DNA of 64,000 nt from Bacteroides sp. (lineage in GTDB: Bacteria; Bacteroidota; Bacteroidia; Bacteroidales; Bacteroidaceae). Positions 20,110-28,958 of the stretch are shown here, in pieces (position 1 is the first letter of the stretch; each line of letters begins with the position of its first letter). The notes beneath the pieces were generated by a model. That model was not told where the DNA came from and did not search any database. It worked only from the letters and a program-made list of their open reading frames with translations. The stretch spans positions 17,329 to 81,328 of the forward strand of contig JAJQFD010000018.1 of assembly GCA_021201335.1 (NCBI GenBank), given 5' to 3'. A program made the position numbers and the translations under genes.

Positions 20110-21398
20110 ATGAAAAAATCTCAGAAAATGAAACCAGTAAAAACTAAATCTTACTTCGTGTGTATCTTTCTGTTTGTGGCTATTCAAACAACTTATGCAC
20201 CAATCGGAAAACGTTTCCCTTCAGAAATGTCAACTTATCCCGATCCGGTAACAGGACTCACCGTCAAAGTGCTGACCAACCACCCGGAATACAGCGATTC
20301 CCGTATTTACCAGACACACCCGCAATGGACGTATGATAATAAATATATTGCTTTCCGTTCGCAACGCACGGGCTCGGGCCAGTTATTTTTTGTAGAGGAA
20401 CAAACGGGAGAAATTATCCAGATTACGGATGGCGCCAGAAACGGAGACTATAACCTTTCCCGAAAAAAGGGATTGCTTTACTTTTTGCGTCGACCTGAAG
20501 GTAAACCCGCTCAAGTCATTGAACTGGATTTTGAGCGCGTACTGAATGACAGTAAGAAAGGAAAAATGAAACCTCATGCTTCTTATGAGCGTCTGGTAAC
20601 CGAATGGCCCGATTCATTAAAGATTTCAGGAGGAATGGGCCTGGACGTAGAAGAAGATATACTGTATGTAGGAGTAACCCTCCTTATGATGCCGAAAGCT
20701 GGCAAAACCCAATTGACGATTCGAAGCACCGGATTAAGAACCATCCGGGAGGAATCCGAACCATTGATGTGAAAACCGGAGAAATTGGTTTTGCCTTCAA
20801 CGTAGACTTCACGATGGGGCATGTTCAGGCCAGCCCTTTTGTGAGCAGGGAAATTGTATTCTGCCACGAGACGGGAGGAGATTCGCCTCAGCGAATGTGG
20901 TTTGGCGATATGACCACAAATACATATCAACCTCTTTATATCGAATCAGATTACGAATGGGTTATCCACGAAACAATTACGGATGCCGACCATGTTTACT
21001 TCAATGTGCTCTGTCACCTCGAACACCTGAAAAAGAAACCGTCGGGGATCTTCTCCATTAATTTACGCAATGGCCATGTGAGAGTTCTGGGACAAGTGCT
21101 TTCGAATGATATGAATCCTGAATTGAAAGCGATTCCGGCAGAGGCAAATAGTTTCTGGCATTGCAATGGGTCGTCCGACGGAAAATGGGCGGTAGGCGAT
21201 GATTTCACCGGGAATATTACGCTGATCAATACAAGAACAGGGCAAATGCACTTGCTCACCACCGGGCATGTGATGAAACCGGATCATGCTCATCCGTATT
21301 TCAGTACGGATAATAAGCGGGTATTGATTCAATCGGGAAGGTTATCGGAAGGGAAACGATTGAACCTGATGGTAGTGGATATACCGGAGGGGTGGTGA
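20110..21398 (+). pseudogene. Oligogalacturonate lyase, PL22 family, single-base frameshift
   Basis: Oligogalacturonate lyases split short galacturonate oligomers by beta-elimination. The restored product is about 429 residues, the usual length for PL22. A signal peptide (residues about 12-30) precedes the GKRFPSEMSTYPDP and HPQWTYDNKYIAF motifs, and the seven-bladed propeller continues to HAHPYFSTDNKRVLIQS near the end. The frame breaks near 20675: the text GTAGGAGTAACCC should read one base longer so that GV is followed by NPPYDAESWQNP. The downstream half is then continuous to the stop at 21398. As written only about 190 native residues would be made. It is transcribed divergently from the PL11 operon and would act on the homogalacturonan part of pectin. 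Confidence 0.85.
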
Positions 21399-21686
21399 TG
21401 GTTAGAAAAAGTCGCAAGTAACAGGACTAAAAGTTCTGGGAAGATGGCAATAGACAGAAGGGTGCGTCAGGGGGGCGACAATAATCACCCTTTCTAACTT
21501 CGAAGAGTACAGTTCAAACGGTACGAATAACAGAATCAGATGCTAACACAGAACCTAACAGAAAGAAAAGAATAGCTCCCCCATACCCCCTCTTGGGGAA
21601 AATGTGTGAGTGAGGACGTAGACAAGAATTTTCAATTTCCCCTAATTCCCACTCAACTGCCCTGTAGCTATTTGTGGGCGTGGTTC

Positions 21687-21780
21687 GAAGTCTGTTGATA
21701 GAGTAGCGCTACTCTCTTGCTACGATAGCCCTACTCTCTTGCTAGAGTAAGCCTACTTTCTTTCCTGAATAGCACTAGAA
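21687..21780 (+). repeat. Degenerate tandem array, period 22 bp, four to five units (core CTACTCTCTTGCTA)
   Basis: Units begin at about 21687, 21709, 21731, 21753 and 21775, all exactly 22 bp apart. The second and third are the best conserved (CTACTCTCTTGCTA), the first and fourth are degenerate and the fifth is only partial. The junction of units one and two forms a perfect dyad, GAGTAGCGCTACTC. The array sits in the 655-bp gene-free stretch after the PL22 gene. The rest of that stretch (21399-21686 and 21781-21972) shows nothing I can name. Confidence 0.7.
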
Positions 21781-21972
21781 AAGTAAATGCTTAGCCTCTG
21801 TCTGAAATCTTTATCACAACAAGTTTTTATGAAAAACAGAATTGAAACATCTTCAAAAAAGCAGGTTTAAAATTTAGAGAATCCGAAACCATGTTGTACC
21901 TTTGCAGCCAGAGAAAAGCATTTCTTTGGCATATAAAGTCATATGTCACCCGAACATGAATGAGTGTTGCTC

Positions 21973-22011
21973 GCTGACCCTGGGCTAAGTCTGTCAGGCT
22001 TTCAGCCTTCA
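21973..22011 (+). repeat. Short copy of the 14-kb palindromic element arm
   Basis: GCTGACCCTGGGCTAAGTCT with GTCAGGCTTTCAGCCTTC repeats the outer right arm of the element at 14433-14494, with about 20 central bases missing. This shows that the arm is a dispersed repeat in this genome. Confidence 0.6.
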
Positions 22012-22053
22012 CCCCCAGCCGAGACAAAAACTTAGGACATAACCCTACACAGA

Positions 22054-22506
22054 CTAATTATTTCCCTTTTCAAAAACAAACTCTTTAAAAATACGATACG
22101 AAATGTTGCTCTCCCTATCCACAAAAGTAGCATACAACCTATATTTCTCTGTGTCAAATACTTCTTGTACAGGAATGAAAAAGAAAATATCCAAATCTCC
22201 TCCAGGCTCTATAATTATCCCCACATCGAGTACAGTCACATTTTCAGGTCGAGGCAAAGTTATCCAGTTTCCATCCTTAAAAATCTGAAATTCCCTACCT
22301 GTAAGTAAAATCTTTCCTTTGGTATTATTTACTATCTTGGTTTTTAAACCACCTGTCTCAAAGTTTGATTCATTAGGTATAAAATAAGCCTGTATTTCGT
22401 CCGTCTTATTTTCCACTATCAAACCATCAATAACATGAACCGCCTCCGCATAAGTCAATAACGGTTTAATAAAATGAATAAAACCATACAATCCTTCTTT
22501 GACCAA
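22054..22506 (-). CDS. Unknown protein, probably a lipoprotein with a damaged N-terminus
   Basis: I do not recognise this protein. The open frame continues upstream of 22506 to about 22578 without an ATG; the only start-like codon is a TTG at 22506. In another frame just upstream, a hydrophobic stretch RIFLLIFHC ends in GLGC, which looks like a lipoprotein signal peptide cut off by a frameshift and lacking a proper start. If so, the intact protein would be a small lipoprotein of about 180 residues. The body is rich in beta-strands (YRLYATFVDRESNISYRIF) and may form an immunoglobulin-like domain. The gene stands alone on the minus strand. Confidence 0.45.
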   Translation of the reverse strand: MVKEGLYGFIHFIKPLLTYAEAVHVIDGLIVENKTDEIQAYFIPNESNFETGGLKTKIVNNTKGKILLTGREFQIFKDGNWITLPRPENVTVLDVGIIIEPGGDLDIFFFIPVQEVFDTEKYRLYATFVDRESNISYRIFKEFVFEKGNN

Positions 22507-22682
22507 ATCATTCCTCGCATCTAAAGAATCCGCAATATCACTACTAATAATCCTGGAAGTATTTTTATTATTCGAAGAAGGTTAGGTGCATACAGCCTAA
22601 CCCGCAATGAAAAATTAATAAAAATATGCGTTCAATTTTGAATTTATATTAGCAATCTTACAAAATACAAAACCTCCGTCTT

Positions 22683-23375
22683 TTAATAACCCTGTTTGTC
22701 CAGATTATCTATGGTAGATATAATCGTTTTTTTGCATTCCTCAAACAAATGGGGTGCGACAATACTCCCCCCGGTATAAACAAATGCTTTATACACATTG
22801 TCCTCCAATGATAAAAGGAAAAAATCATAAACATCACCTTCGGCAAACATCTTAAGCTCCCTGTGGCTCATATTATTAATTAAATGGTTGGTTCCATTCT
22901 CTTTCATTTCCGAATATCTTGCCAACTGATTCTCCATTTGCAGCGTTATATTATAGGCTTTCGCCAATTGCCGTAACAAATCTTTATCTTTCATATATTG
23001 CATAAGCAAAGAAGATTTGAATACTTCATAAGAACCGCTTTCAACATGAATAGAATGGATATCTCCAATTACATGTCTATACATATTCAAGGTATCCGCA
23101 TGTATTTCTTCTATATCGTTAATGTTCGATTGCAACATATGATATATTCGTTGCTCGGTTTCCCATTTTTTCTGACTATAGCAAACTCTGTCGAGGTTTT
23201 CCCACAATTCCGTTTTTATAAGACCCATTACTTCTTTTATTTCTTTTTGTTTGGAACGACGGGTCGACACATCGGTGATGGTTAATGTAATTAATACCCC
23301 AATGATAACAATAGACAGGTCTCTTATATATGTAAGCACCATTGAATCTTTCAGCCATTGAATAATTTTCTTCAT
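22683..23375 (-). CDS. Unknown single-pass membrane protein
   Basis: This 230-residue protein has a short basic N-terminus, one transmembrane segment at about residues 17-35 (IRDLSIVIIGVLITLTITD) and a long, charged, mostly helical domain. This layout resembles Bacteroidetes proteins such as DUF6090, in which one N-terminal helix precedes a helical domain, but I see no diagnostic motif. The start ATG follows an AT-rich stretch. It lies on the minus strand, divergent from aldA, with about 200 bp of AT-rich sequence between them. No function can be assigned. Confidence 0.65.
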   Translation of the reverse strand: MKKIIQWLKDSMVLTYIRDLSIVIIGVLITLTITDVSTRRSKQKEIKEVMGLIKTELWENLDRVCYSQKKWETEQRIYHMLQSNINDIEEIHADTLNMYRHVIGDIHSIHVESGSYEVFKSSLLMQYMKDKDLLRQLAKAYNITLQMENQLARYSEMKENGTNHLINNMSHRELKMFAEGDVYDFFLLSLEDNVYKAFVYTGGSIVAPHLFEECKKTIISTIDNLDKQGY

Positions 23376-23579
23376 GTTGTTTTAATTTTGTCGTTTTAAT
23401 GATTGTTGTTGTCCAAACAAAGATAAATATTTTCGGAAGAAACTATTAAATCGTAATTAAAAACATAAATATCATTTCAATTAAAATAAAAATCATTTTT
23501 TTTAGTATTTATCTCATTCATTCCTTTAATTTTATGGGCCGAAAAACTTGTATTATTTTAATATATAAAGATTTGTACC

Positions 23580-25016
23580 ATGAAAGAATTGAAAATGTTT
23601 ATTGACGGCAAGTTTATTGAAAATGCTTCCGGTAAGTGGATTAATGTATTGAACCCTTCAACTGAGGAAGTAATTTCTAAAATGCCGGACGGTACCGTAG
23701 AAGATGCCAAAAGAGCAATTGAAGCCGCTGAGAGAGCGCAGGAGCAATGGGAAAGAACCCCTTCTATCGAGAGAGCTTCTTATTTAGTAAAGATAGCAGC
23801 AGGCATCCGCAAACGCGAAAAAGAACTGACTGATATTATTGTCAGAGAAGGTGGAAAAACCCAGGGACTGGCCAATGTGGAAGTACTTTTTACAGCCGAT
23901 TATCTTGACTATATGGCTGGATGGGCACGCCGGTATGAAGGAGAAATCATCCCCAGTGACCGTCCAAGAGAAACAATCATGCTTTTCAAAAAAGCGATTG
24001 GGGTTACTACTGGTATCCTGCCGTGGAATTTCCCATTCTTTTTAGTAGCCCGTAAAGCAGCACCTGCTTTGATAACAGGAAATACCATTGTGGTGAAACC
24101 CAGTCAGCTGACTCCGGAAAATGCTTATGTGTTTGCACAAATCGTGGAAGAAGTCGGACTTCCGGCTGGTGTATTCAATTTGGTAAATGGTAGAGGCTCT
24201 GTTATTGGCCAGGAAATGGCTGCCAATCCTAAAGTAGGTATGGTAAGTCTTACTGGTAGTGTTAGTGTAGGGCAACAAACGATGGCTGCAGCCGCACCCA
24301 ATATTACCAAAGTTTCTTTGGAGTTAGGTGGCAAAGCACCGGCTATTGTTATGGCTGATGCCGATCTGGATCTGGCAGTGAAAGCTATCATTGATTCACG
24401 TGTAATTAACACCGGCCAAGTATGTAACTGCGCCGAACGAGTATATGTTGATAAGAAAATTAAAGCAGCTTTCATGGAGAAACTAATTGCCGGCATGAAG
24501 CAGGTAAAAGTAGGTAATCCGAGTGAAGTAGCTGACCTTGATATGGGTCCGCTGATTGATGCCGGCGCTTTAAAATCCATGGAGGAAAAAGTACAGAAAG
24601 CCGTTGAACAGGGAGCCACAATTGCATGTGGCGGTAAACGAATCGGTACAAAAGGATACTTCTTTGAGCCTACCGTATTGGATAATGCAACCCAGAAAAT
24701 GGATATTATTCAGGAAGAAACGTTCGGCCCCGTACTACCCGTTGTAGAATATACCGATGTAAACGAAGCTATTGCCTGGGCCAATGACTGTGAGTACGGT
24801 TTAACTTCTTCTGTATATACACAAAACCTGGACAATGCGTTCAAGATGATGCGCTCGCTGAAATTTGGTGAAACCTATATCAACCGCGAGAACTTTGAAG
24901 CAATGCAAGGCTTCCATGCCGGATGGCGTAAATCAGGTATTGGCGGAGCCGATGGTAAACACGGTTTGGAAGAATACCTGCAAACACATGTAGTTTACCT
25001 GGAAACCAAAGAATAA
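23580..25016 (+). CDS. aldA: Lactaldehyde dehydrogenase (NAD-dependent aldehyde dehydrogenase)
   Basis: This intact 478-residue enzyme matches AldA, which oxidises L-lactaldehyde to L-lactate (and glycolaldehyde to glycolate) with NAD. Visible motifs are ILPWNFPFF (cofactor and substrate pocket), VVKPSQLTP, LTGSVSVGQQ, the catalytic-Glu region SLELGGKAP, and NTGQVCNCAERVYV with the catalytic Cys at about 282. L-lactaldehyde arises from L-rhamnose and L-fucose catabolism, which fits the nearby rhamnogalacturonan genes. The lutABC genes follow on the same strand after about 100 bp and would oxidise the lactate produced. Confidence 0.92.
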   Translation: MKELKMFIDGKFIENASGKWINVLNPSTEEVISKMPDGTVEDAKRAIEAAERAQEQWERTPSIERASYLVKIAAGIRKREKELTDIIVREGGKTQGLANVEVLFTADYLDYMAGWARRYEGEIIPSDRPRETIMLFKKAIGVTTGILPWNFPFFLVARKAAPALITGNTIVVKPSQLTPENAYVFAQIVEEVGLPAGVFNLVNGRGSVIGQEMAANPKVGMVSLTGSVSVGQQTMAAAAPNITKVSLELGGKAPAIVMADADLDLAVKAIIDSRVINTGQVCNCAERVYVDKKIKAAFMEKLIAGMKQVKVGNPSEVADLDMGPLIDAGALKSMEEKVQKAVEQGATIACGGKRIGTKGYFFEPTVLDNATQKMDIIQEETFGPVLPVVEYTDVNEAIAWANDCEYGLTSSVYTQNLDNAFKMMRSLKFGETYINRENFEAMQGFHAGWRKSGIGGADGKHGLEEYLQTHVVYLETKE

Positions 25017-25027
25017 TTAATAAAACG

Positions 25028-25098
25028 AAAATGAGAGTTGAAAATTGAGAAGTAACTGTTCATCAAACGGCTAAGGCCCAATTTTCAGCTTTCATTTT
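25028..25098 (+). repeat. Imperfect inverted repeat between aldA and lutA
   Basis: Arms 25028-25049 (begins AAAATGAGAGTTGAAAATTG) and 25078-25098 pair over about 20 bases with few mismatches. A transcript would form a stable hairpin in the aldA-lutA gap. It may attenuate or separate expression of the two genes; there is no T-run of a standard terminator. Confidence 0.5.
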
Positions 25099-25117
25099 CA
25101 ACTTTCAATTTACTGAA

Positions 25118-25857
25118 ATGAAGGTCGGACTATTTATCCCCTGTTATGTGAACGCTATTTATCCGGAAGTTGGAGTGGCTACTTATAAGTTACTTAAACA
25201 TTTGGGCGTAGAAGTAGATTATCCACTTGATCAAACTTGTTGTGGTCAGCCGATGGCCAATGCCGGATTCGAGGGGAAAGCACTTCCGTTGGCTTTGTCT
25301 TTTGAGAAACTATTTGATAAATATGATTATGTGGTGGCTCCTTCTGCTAGTTGTGCTTCCTTTGTGAAGTTCAATTATCCACGGGTGTTGAAAGAAGGGG
25401 GTCATTTGTGTGAAGCAAGCACCAAAATTTATGATGTTTGCGAGTTTATTCATGACATATTGAAACCAACTTCTTTACCCGGTATTTTCCCTTTCAAAGT
25501 AAGCCTGCATAACAGCTGTCACGGTGTACGGGAATTAAAATTATCTTCAGCCAGCGAATTAAATATCCCCGCTATTCCAAATTAAAGAACTTACTGAAAC
25601 TGGTGGATGGTGTTGAAGTATTCGAACCTGAAAAGGTAGATGAATGCTGCGGTTTTGGTGGTATGTTCGCTGTAGAAGAAGATGTTGTTTCCACTTGTAT
25701 GGGAGAAGATAAAATAAAGAATCATATCGCTACTGGCGCATCCTATATTACCGGTGCGGATAGTTCCTGCCTCATTCACATGCAAGGGATTGTTGAAAGA
25801 CAAAAACTACCAGTCAAATTCATTCATATTACCCAAATATTATCTGCCGGACTATGA
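25118..25857 (+). pseudogene. lutA: Lactate utilization protein A, single-base frameshift
   Basis: LutA is one of three subunits of the cytoplasmic iron-sulfur L-lactate dehydrogenase complex that oxidises L-lactate to pyruvate. The product has two cysteine-rich CCG domains: QTCCGQPMANAG near residue 46 and ECCGFGGMFAVE in the second half. The frame is lost at a four-C run (25567-25570); one more C gives IPRYSKLKNLL and a 246-residue protein of normal length. As written the second CCG domain is cut off. The stop TGA overlaps the lutB start (ATGA), so lutB translation is coupled to lutA and could be affected. AldA upstream supplies the likely substrate. Confidence 0.88.
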
Positions 25858-27224
25858 GTACAAAACATGCAAAAGCTGCCGAACGGTTCATTGCCAATAA
25901 AGAGCAGGAGCAATGGCACAATCAAACGTTATGGTTTGTCCGTCAGAAGCGGGATAATCTGGTGATGAACATACCAGAATGGGAAGAACTCCGTAATCTG
26001 GCCCATCAGATTAAGATGCACACTGCAACACATCTAGATACTTATCTCATCCAGTTTACAGATCAGGCTGCCGCTAATGGTATCATTATACATTGGGCCC
26101 AAGATGCGCAGGAGCATAATGAAATAGTATTCAATATCCTGCAGCAGCATAAGGTTAAGAAACTCGTGAAAAGCAAATCCATGCTGACCGAAGAATGCCA
26201 TCTTAACCCCTATCTGGAAGAACGGCAGATTGAAGTAATAGAAAGCGATCTGGGTGAACGAATCCTTCAGTTAATGGGTGAAGCACCTAGCCATATCGTG
26301 ATGCCCGCCATCCATTTGAAAAGACAGGAAGTAGGAAAACTATTTGAGGAAAAGATGCAAACAGAAAAGGATAACAGTGATCCCACTTATCTGACTCATA
26401 CTGCACGCCGGTTCCTCAGAAATGAATTCCTTACCGCTGATGCTGCTATGACAGGTGCGAACTTTGGTATTGCCGAGACTGGGGAAATCGTAGTTTGTAC
26501 CAACGAAGGAAACGCCGACATGGGAACATCTCTGGCTCCCCTTCATATTGTATCCATGGGAATAGAGAAAATCATCCCTAACTTAAAATCAATGGCGGTT
26601 TTCAGCCGTCTGTTAGCCCGTTCTGCAACGGGACAACCCGTCACAACCTACACATCTCATTATCGCAAACCCCGGGAAGGATCTGAAATGCATCTGGTAC
26701 TGGTAGATAACGGGCGAAGTTCGATTCTGACTTCGAAAGATCATCAACAATTATTAAAGTGCATCCGCTGTGGTGCCTGCATGAATACTTGTCCGGTTTA
26801 TCGGCGGAGCGGTGGTTATTCTTATACTTATTTTATACCCGGCCCCATCGGTATTAATCTTGGAATGTCAAGAGATCCGCTTGCTTATTTTGACAATGTT
26901 TCCGCCTGTTCTCTGTGTTATTCCTGCAACAATGTTTGTCCGGTGAAAATTGATCTGGCAGATCAGATTTACTTCTGGCGGCAAGACCTGGATAAATACG
27001 GAAAAGCTGATTCGATGAAGAAAGTTTTATCCGGCGGATTGAAATTCCTGTTCGGGAAACCCAAACTCTATAATACGGCACTAAAGTTTGCTCCTCTTGT
27101 TAACATTACTCCCCGTATTTTGAAGTACAACGGTTTGAATGCCTGGGGAAAAGGACGGGAGCTTCCGCGCTTTGCCAAAGAATCATTTACAGAATTGTGG
27201 AAAAAAGGAAAAGTTGATAAATAA
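25854..27224 (+). CDS. lutB: Lactate utilization protein B, iron-sulfur subunit
   Basis: This intact 456-residue protein is the LutB subunit of the L-lactate oxidation complex. The N-terminal LUD-type domain carries TANFGIAETGEIV-like sequence (here GANFGIAETGEIVV). Two 4Fe-4S clusters are bound by CIRCGACMNTCPVY (about 303-316) and CSLCYSCNNVCPVKI (about 351-365). Its start overlaps the lutA stop by four bases and lutC follows 12 bp after its end, so lutABC forms one transcription unit. The short C-terminal domain after the clusters is typical of the family. Confidence 0.93.
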   Translation: MSTKHAKAAERFIANKEQEQWHNQTLWFVRQKRDNLVMNIPEWEELRNLAHQIKMHTATHLDTYLIQFTDQAAANGIIIHWAQDAQEHNEIVFNILQQHKVKKLVKSKSMLTEECHLNPYLEERQIEVIESDLGERILQLMGEAPSHIVMPAIHLKRQEVGKLFEEKMQTEKDNSDPTYLTHTARRFLRNEFLTADAAMTGANFGIAETGEIVVCTNEGNADMGTSLAPLHIVSMGIEKIIPNLKSMAVFSRLLARSATGQPVTTYTSHYRKPREGSEMHLVLVDNGRSSILTSKDHQQLLKCIRCGACMNTCPVYRRSGGYSYTYFIPGPIGINLGMSRDPLAYFDNVSACSLCYSCNNVCPVKIDLADQIYFWRQDLDKYGKADSMKKVLSGGLKFLFGKPKLYNTALKFAPLVNITPRILKYNGLNAWGKGRELPRFAKESFTELWKKGKVDK

Positions 27225-27236
27225 TCTCAGATAAGA

Positions 27237-27815
27237 ATGACTACACGGGAAGATATTATAAAGAAATTAAACCAGCACACTTCGACAAGATACGAAATGC
27301 CTGATATTGAACTGACCACCATCACCTATCCGGACTTAACCGATCAGTTTATAAATATTAGCCAGTTCGTAGGAGGGAATGCTTTACTACTAAAAAAGGG
27401 CGAAGATATTAATTCCATCATTCCTACTCTTTATCCGGAAGCCAAACAAATTGTCTCAAACCTACCTGAGATCAATATCGCTACAATCAACCCAGATGAA
27501 GTGGATGACCCTCATCAATTAGACAACCTGGACTTATCTGTCATTCAAGGAGAAATTGGCGTGGCTGAAAATGGCTGTGTCTGGATTCCCCAACAAGTAA
27601 AGCAGAAAGTCATTTACTTTATCTCCGAGTATCTGGTTATTTTGCTGGATAAAAATAAGTTAGTTCCTACCATGCATGATGCTTATCAGCTTACGAAAGA
27701 GGAAAAATATGGATTCGGTGTATTTATATCCGGTCCATCGAAAACGGCGGATATTGAACAGGCATTAGTGGTTGGTGCACACGGAGCCAAAGGTGTTACA
27801 GTTATACTCTATTGA
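27237..27815 (+). CDS. lutC: Lactate utilization protein C
   Basis: LutC is the small LUD-domain subunit of the lactate oxidation complex. The 192-residue product shows the domain's core signatures: LDLSVIQGEIGVAENGCVWI, a SEYLVILLDKNKLVP strand pair and the closing GPSKTADIEQALVVGAHGAK. It ends convergently with the zeta-toxin-like gene, the two stops overlapping by 14 bp. It is intact and in line with LutC length in Bacteroidetes. Confidence 0.9.
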   Translation: MTTREDIIKKLNQHTSTRYEMPDIELTTITYPDLTDQFINISQFVGGNALLLKKGEDINSIIPTLYPEAKQIVSNLPEINIATINPDEVDDPHQLDNLDLSVIQGEIGVAENGCVWIPQQVKQKVIYFISEYLVILLDKNKLVPTMHDAYQLTKEEKYGFGVFISGPSKTADIEQALVVGAHGAKGVTVILY

Positions 27816-28542
27816 TAACATACTTAATAAACCATCCGGGAAGGTTCTCTTTATTATACCAAACGGTCAGTTTTCCTTTCTCGGCTTCCGCAATCAGTCG
27901 CATAGAATCCGAATTATCGAAAAGGTAGGCCCTGTCGGTAGCAAAAATAGCGGGCATTAAGTTTTCAAGTGTTCGTGTATACCGAGTTACCACCTTTTCA
28001 GGGTCCACGTCATGACCGCCTTTTTCCACCCGGTTGGCTATTCGGGAGAGATTAAGCACCGGATCATCCAGACAAATAAAGTATAGATAAGTTTTATATC
28101 CCTGTTCTTTTGCTTCCATTATTTCTTCTAGTTTGGAAGGATGGCTCATGACTGTTTCGAAAGAAAAACTCTGAGTAGATTCGCGTAACTTTTCACGGAT
28201 AAACGAAGTAATAAGAGAAGCTTCATAGCTATGAGTATCTTTGGACTTGTCGACAATGATATTTTCCTTGATATAAATATCAATCGGATGGTTTAAGCTT
28301 TCTGCTTTTTCAAGCAAAGACTTACCCGTGGAAGATTCGTAGAATTGTTGCAAATCATCTTCCGTAAGATTCAGATTGTATTTATCCAGATTGATAAATC
28401 CACGCTCCGAAATTTCCTTCTCAATCAGATCAGAATTTACAAAAAGCCCGGGATTAAAGTTTTCTTTGAAGATATCGAATAAATAAGATTTACCAGACCT
28501 GTTAGGGCCGGCAAAGACTCTTAATCTTTTGGTTTTAGACAT
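27802..28542 (-). CDS. Zeta-toxin-like P-loop kinase
   Basis: This 246-residue protein resembles the zeta toxin / predicted ABC-type ATPase family. Zeta toxins are kinases that phosphorylate UDP-N-acetylamino sugars and so poison cell-wall synthesis; other members are uncharacterised. The Walker A motif near the start reads GPNRSGKS, with Arg where the family usually has Gly. FVNSDLIEKE is the typical substrate-site Asp region, and SFETVMSHPSK matches the family's conserved region. It overlaps the upstream small gene by 22 bp, the arrangement of an antitoxin-toxin pair. It overlaps lutC's end on the opposite strand. Toxicity is an inference from family and context. Confidence 0.7.
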   Translation of the reverse strand: MSKTKRLRVFAGPNRSGKSYLFDIFKENFNPGLFVNSDLIEKEISERGFINLDKYNLNLTEDDLQQFYESSTGKSLLEKAESLNHPIDIYIKENIIVDKSKDTHSYEASLITSFIREKLRESTQSFSFETVMSHPSKLEEIMEAKEQGYKTYLYFICLDDPVLNLSRIANRVEKGGHDVDPEKVVTRYTRTLENLMPAIFATDRAYLFDNSDSMRLIAEAEKGKLTVWYNKENLPGWFIKYVINRV

Positions 28543-28781
28543 ATCGTCATCCCTTTTTTCAAATCCGGTATATTGGATTTGATTTTCTCTATTTTCTTTA
28601 TTACCCGGATCTCACCATTCGGAAGTCTTTCAATCAATTTCCCGTTTGAAATAACCTGTACAGGTAAATTCAGCGCAATGGATTCTTTTCTGGCCCGCGC
28701 GGTAGCCGTCCGGGCAGACTTAAGAAGCAGCTTTCGTTCTTCTGCCGATTTGTTCTTTCTTCTTTCCTTATTCGTATCCAT
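28521..28781 (-). CDS. Small protein upstream of zeta-like toxin, candidate antitoxin
   Basis: I place the start at ATG 28781, giving 86 residues; a longer frame to 28967 runs into the region upstream of the next gene and lacks support. The N-terminal half is strongly basic and helical (ERRKNKSAEERKLLLKSART), and the C-terminal half has short strands (PVQVISNGKLIERLPNGE). It overlaps the zeta-like gene by 22 bases, so translation is coupled and the products are probably made in fixed ratio. The role as antitoxin rests on this position only; I do not recognise the family. Confidence 0.6.
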   Translation of the reverse strand: MDTNKERRKNKSAEERKLLLKSARTATARARKESIALNLPVQVISNGKLIERLPNGEIRVIKKIEKIKSNIPDLKKGMTICLKPKD

Positions 28782-28958
28782 ACTATACTCTGTCTTTAAT
28801 AACAAAGATACATGATATTTTGATGAATTATCTCTAAAAAGTGAAAAGAATTGATTCTTCCCTGCCTTCCCAATTTGTTTATCCGGATAAAAAAGCGAAC
28901 CAATCCTTATGCAGTTTCCGATATACTTATTATTTTTAAACTCTAAAACAGGGAAAAC

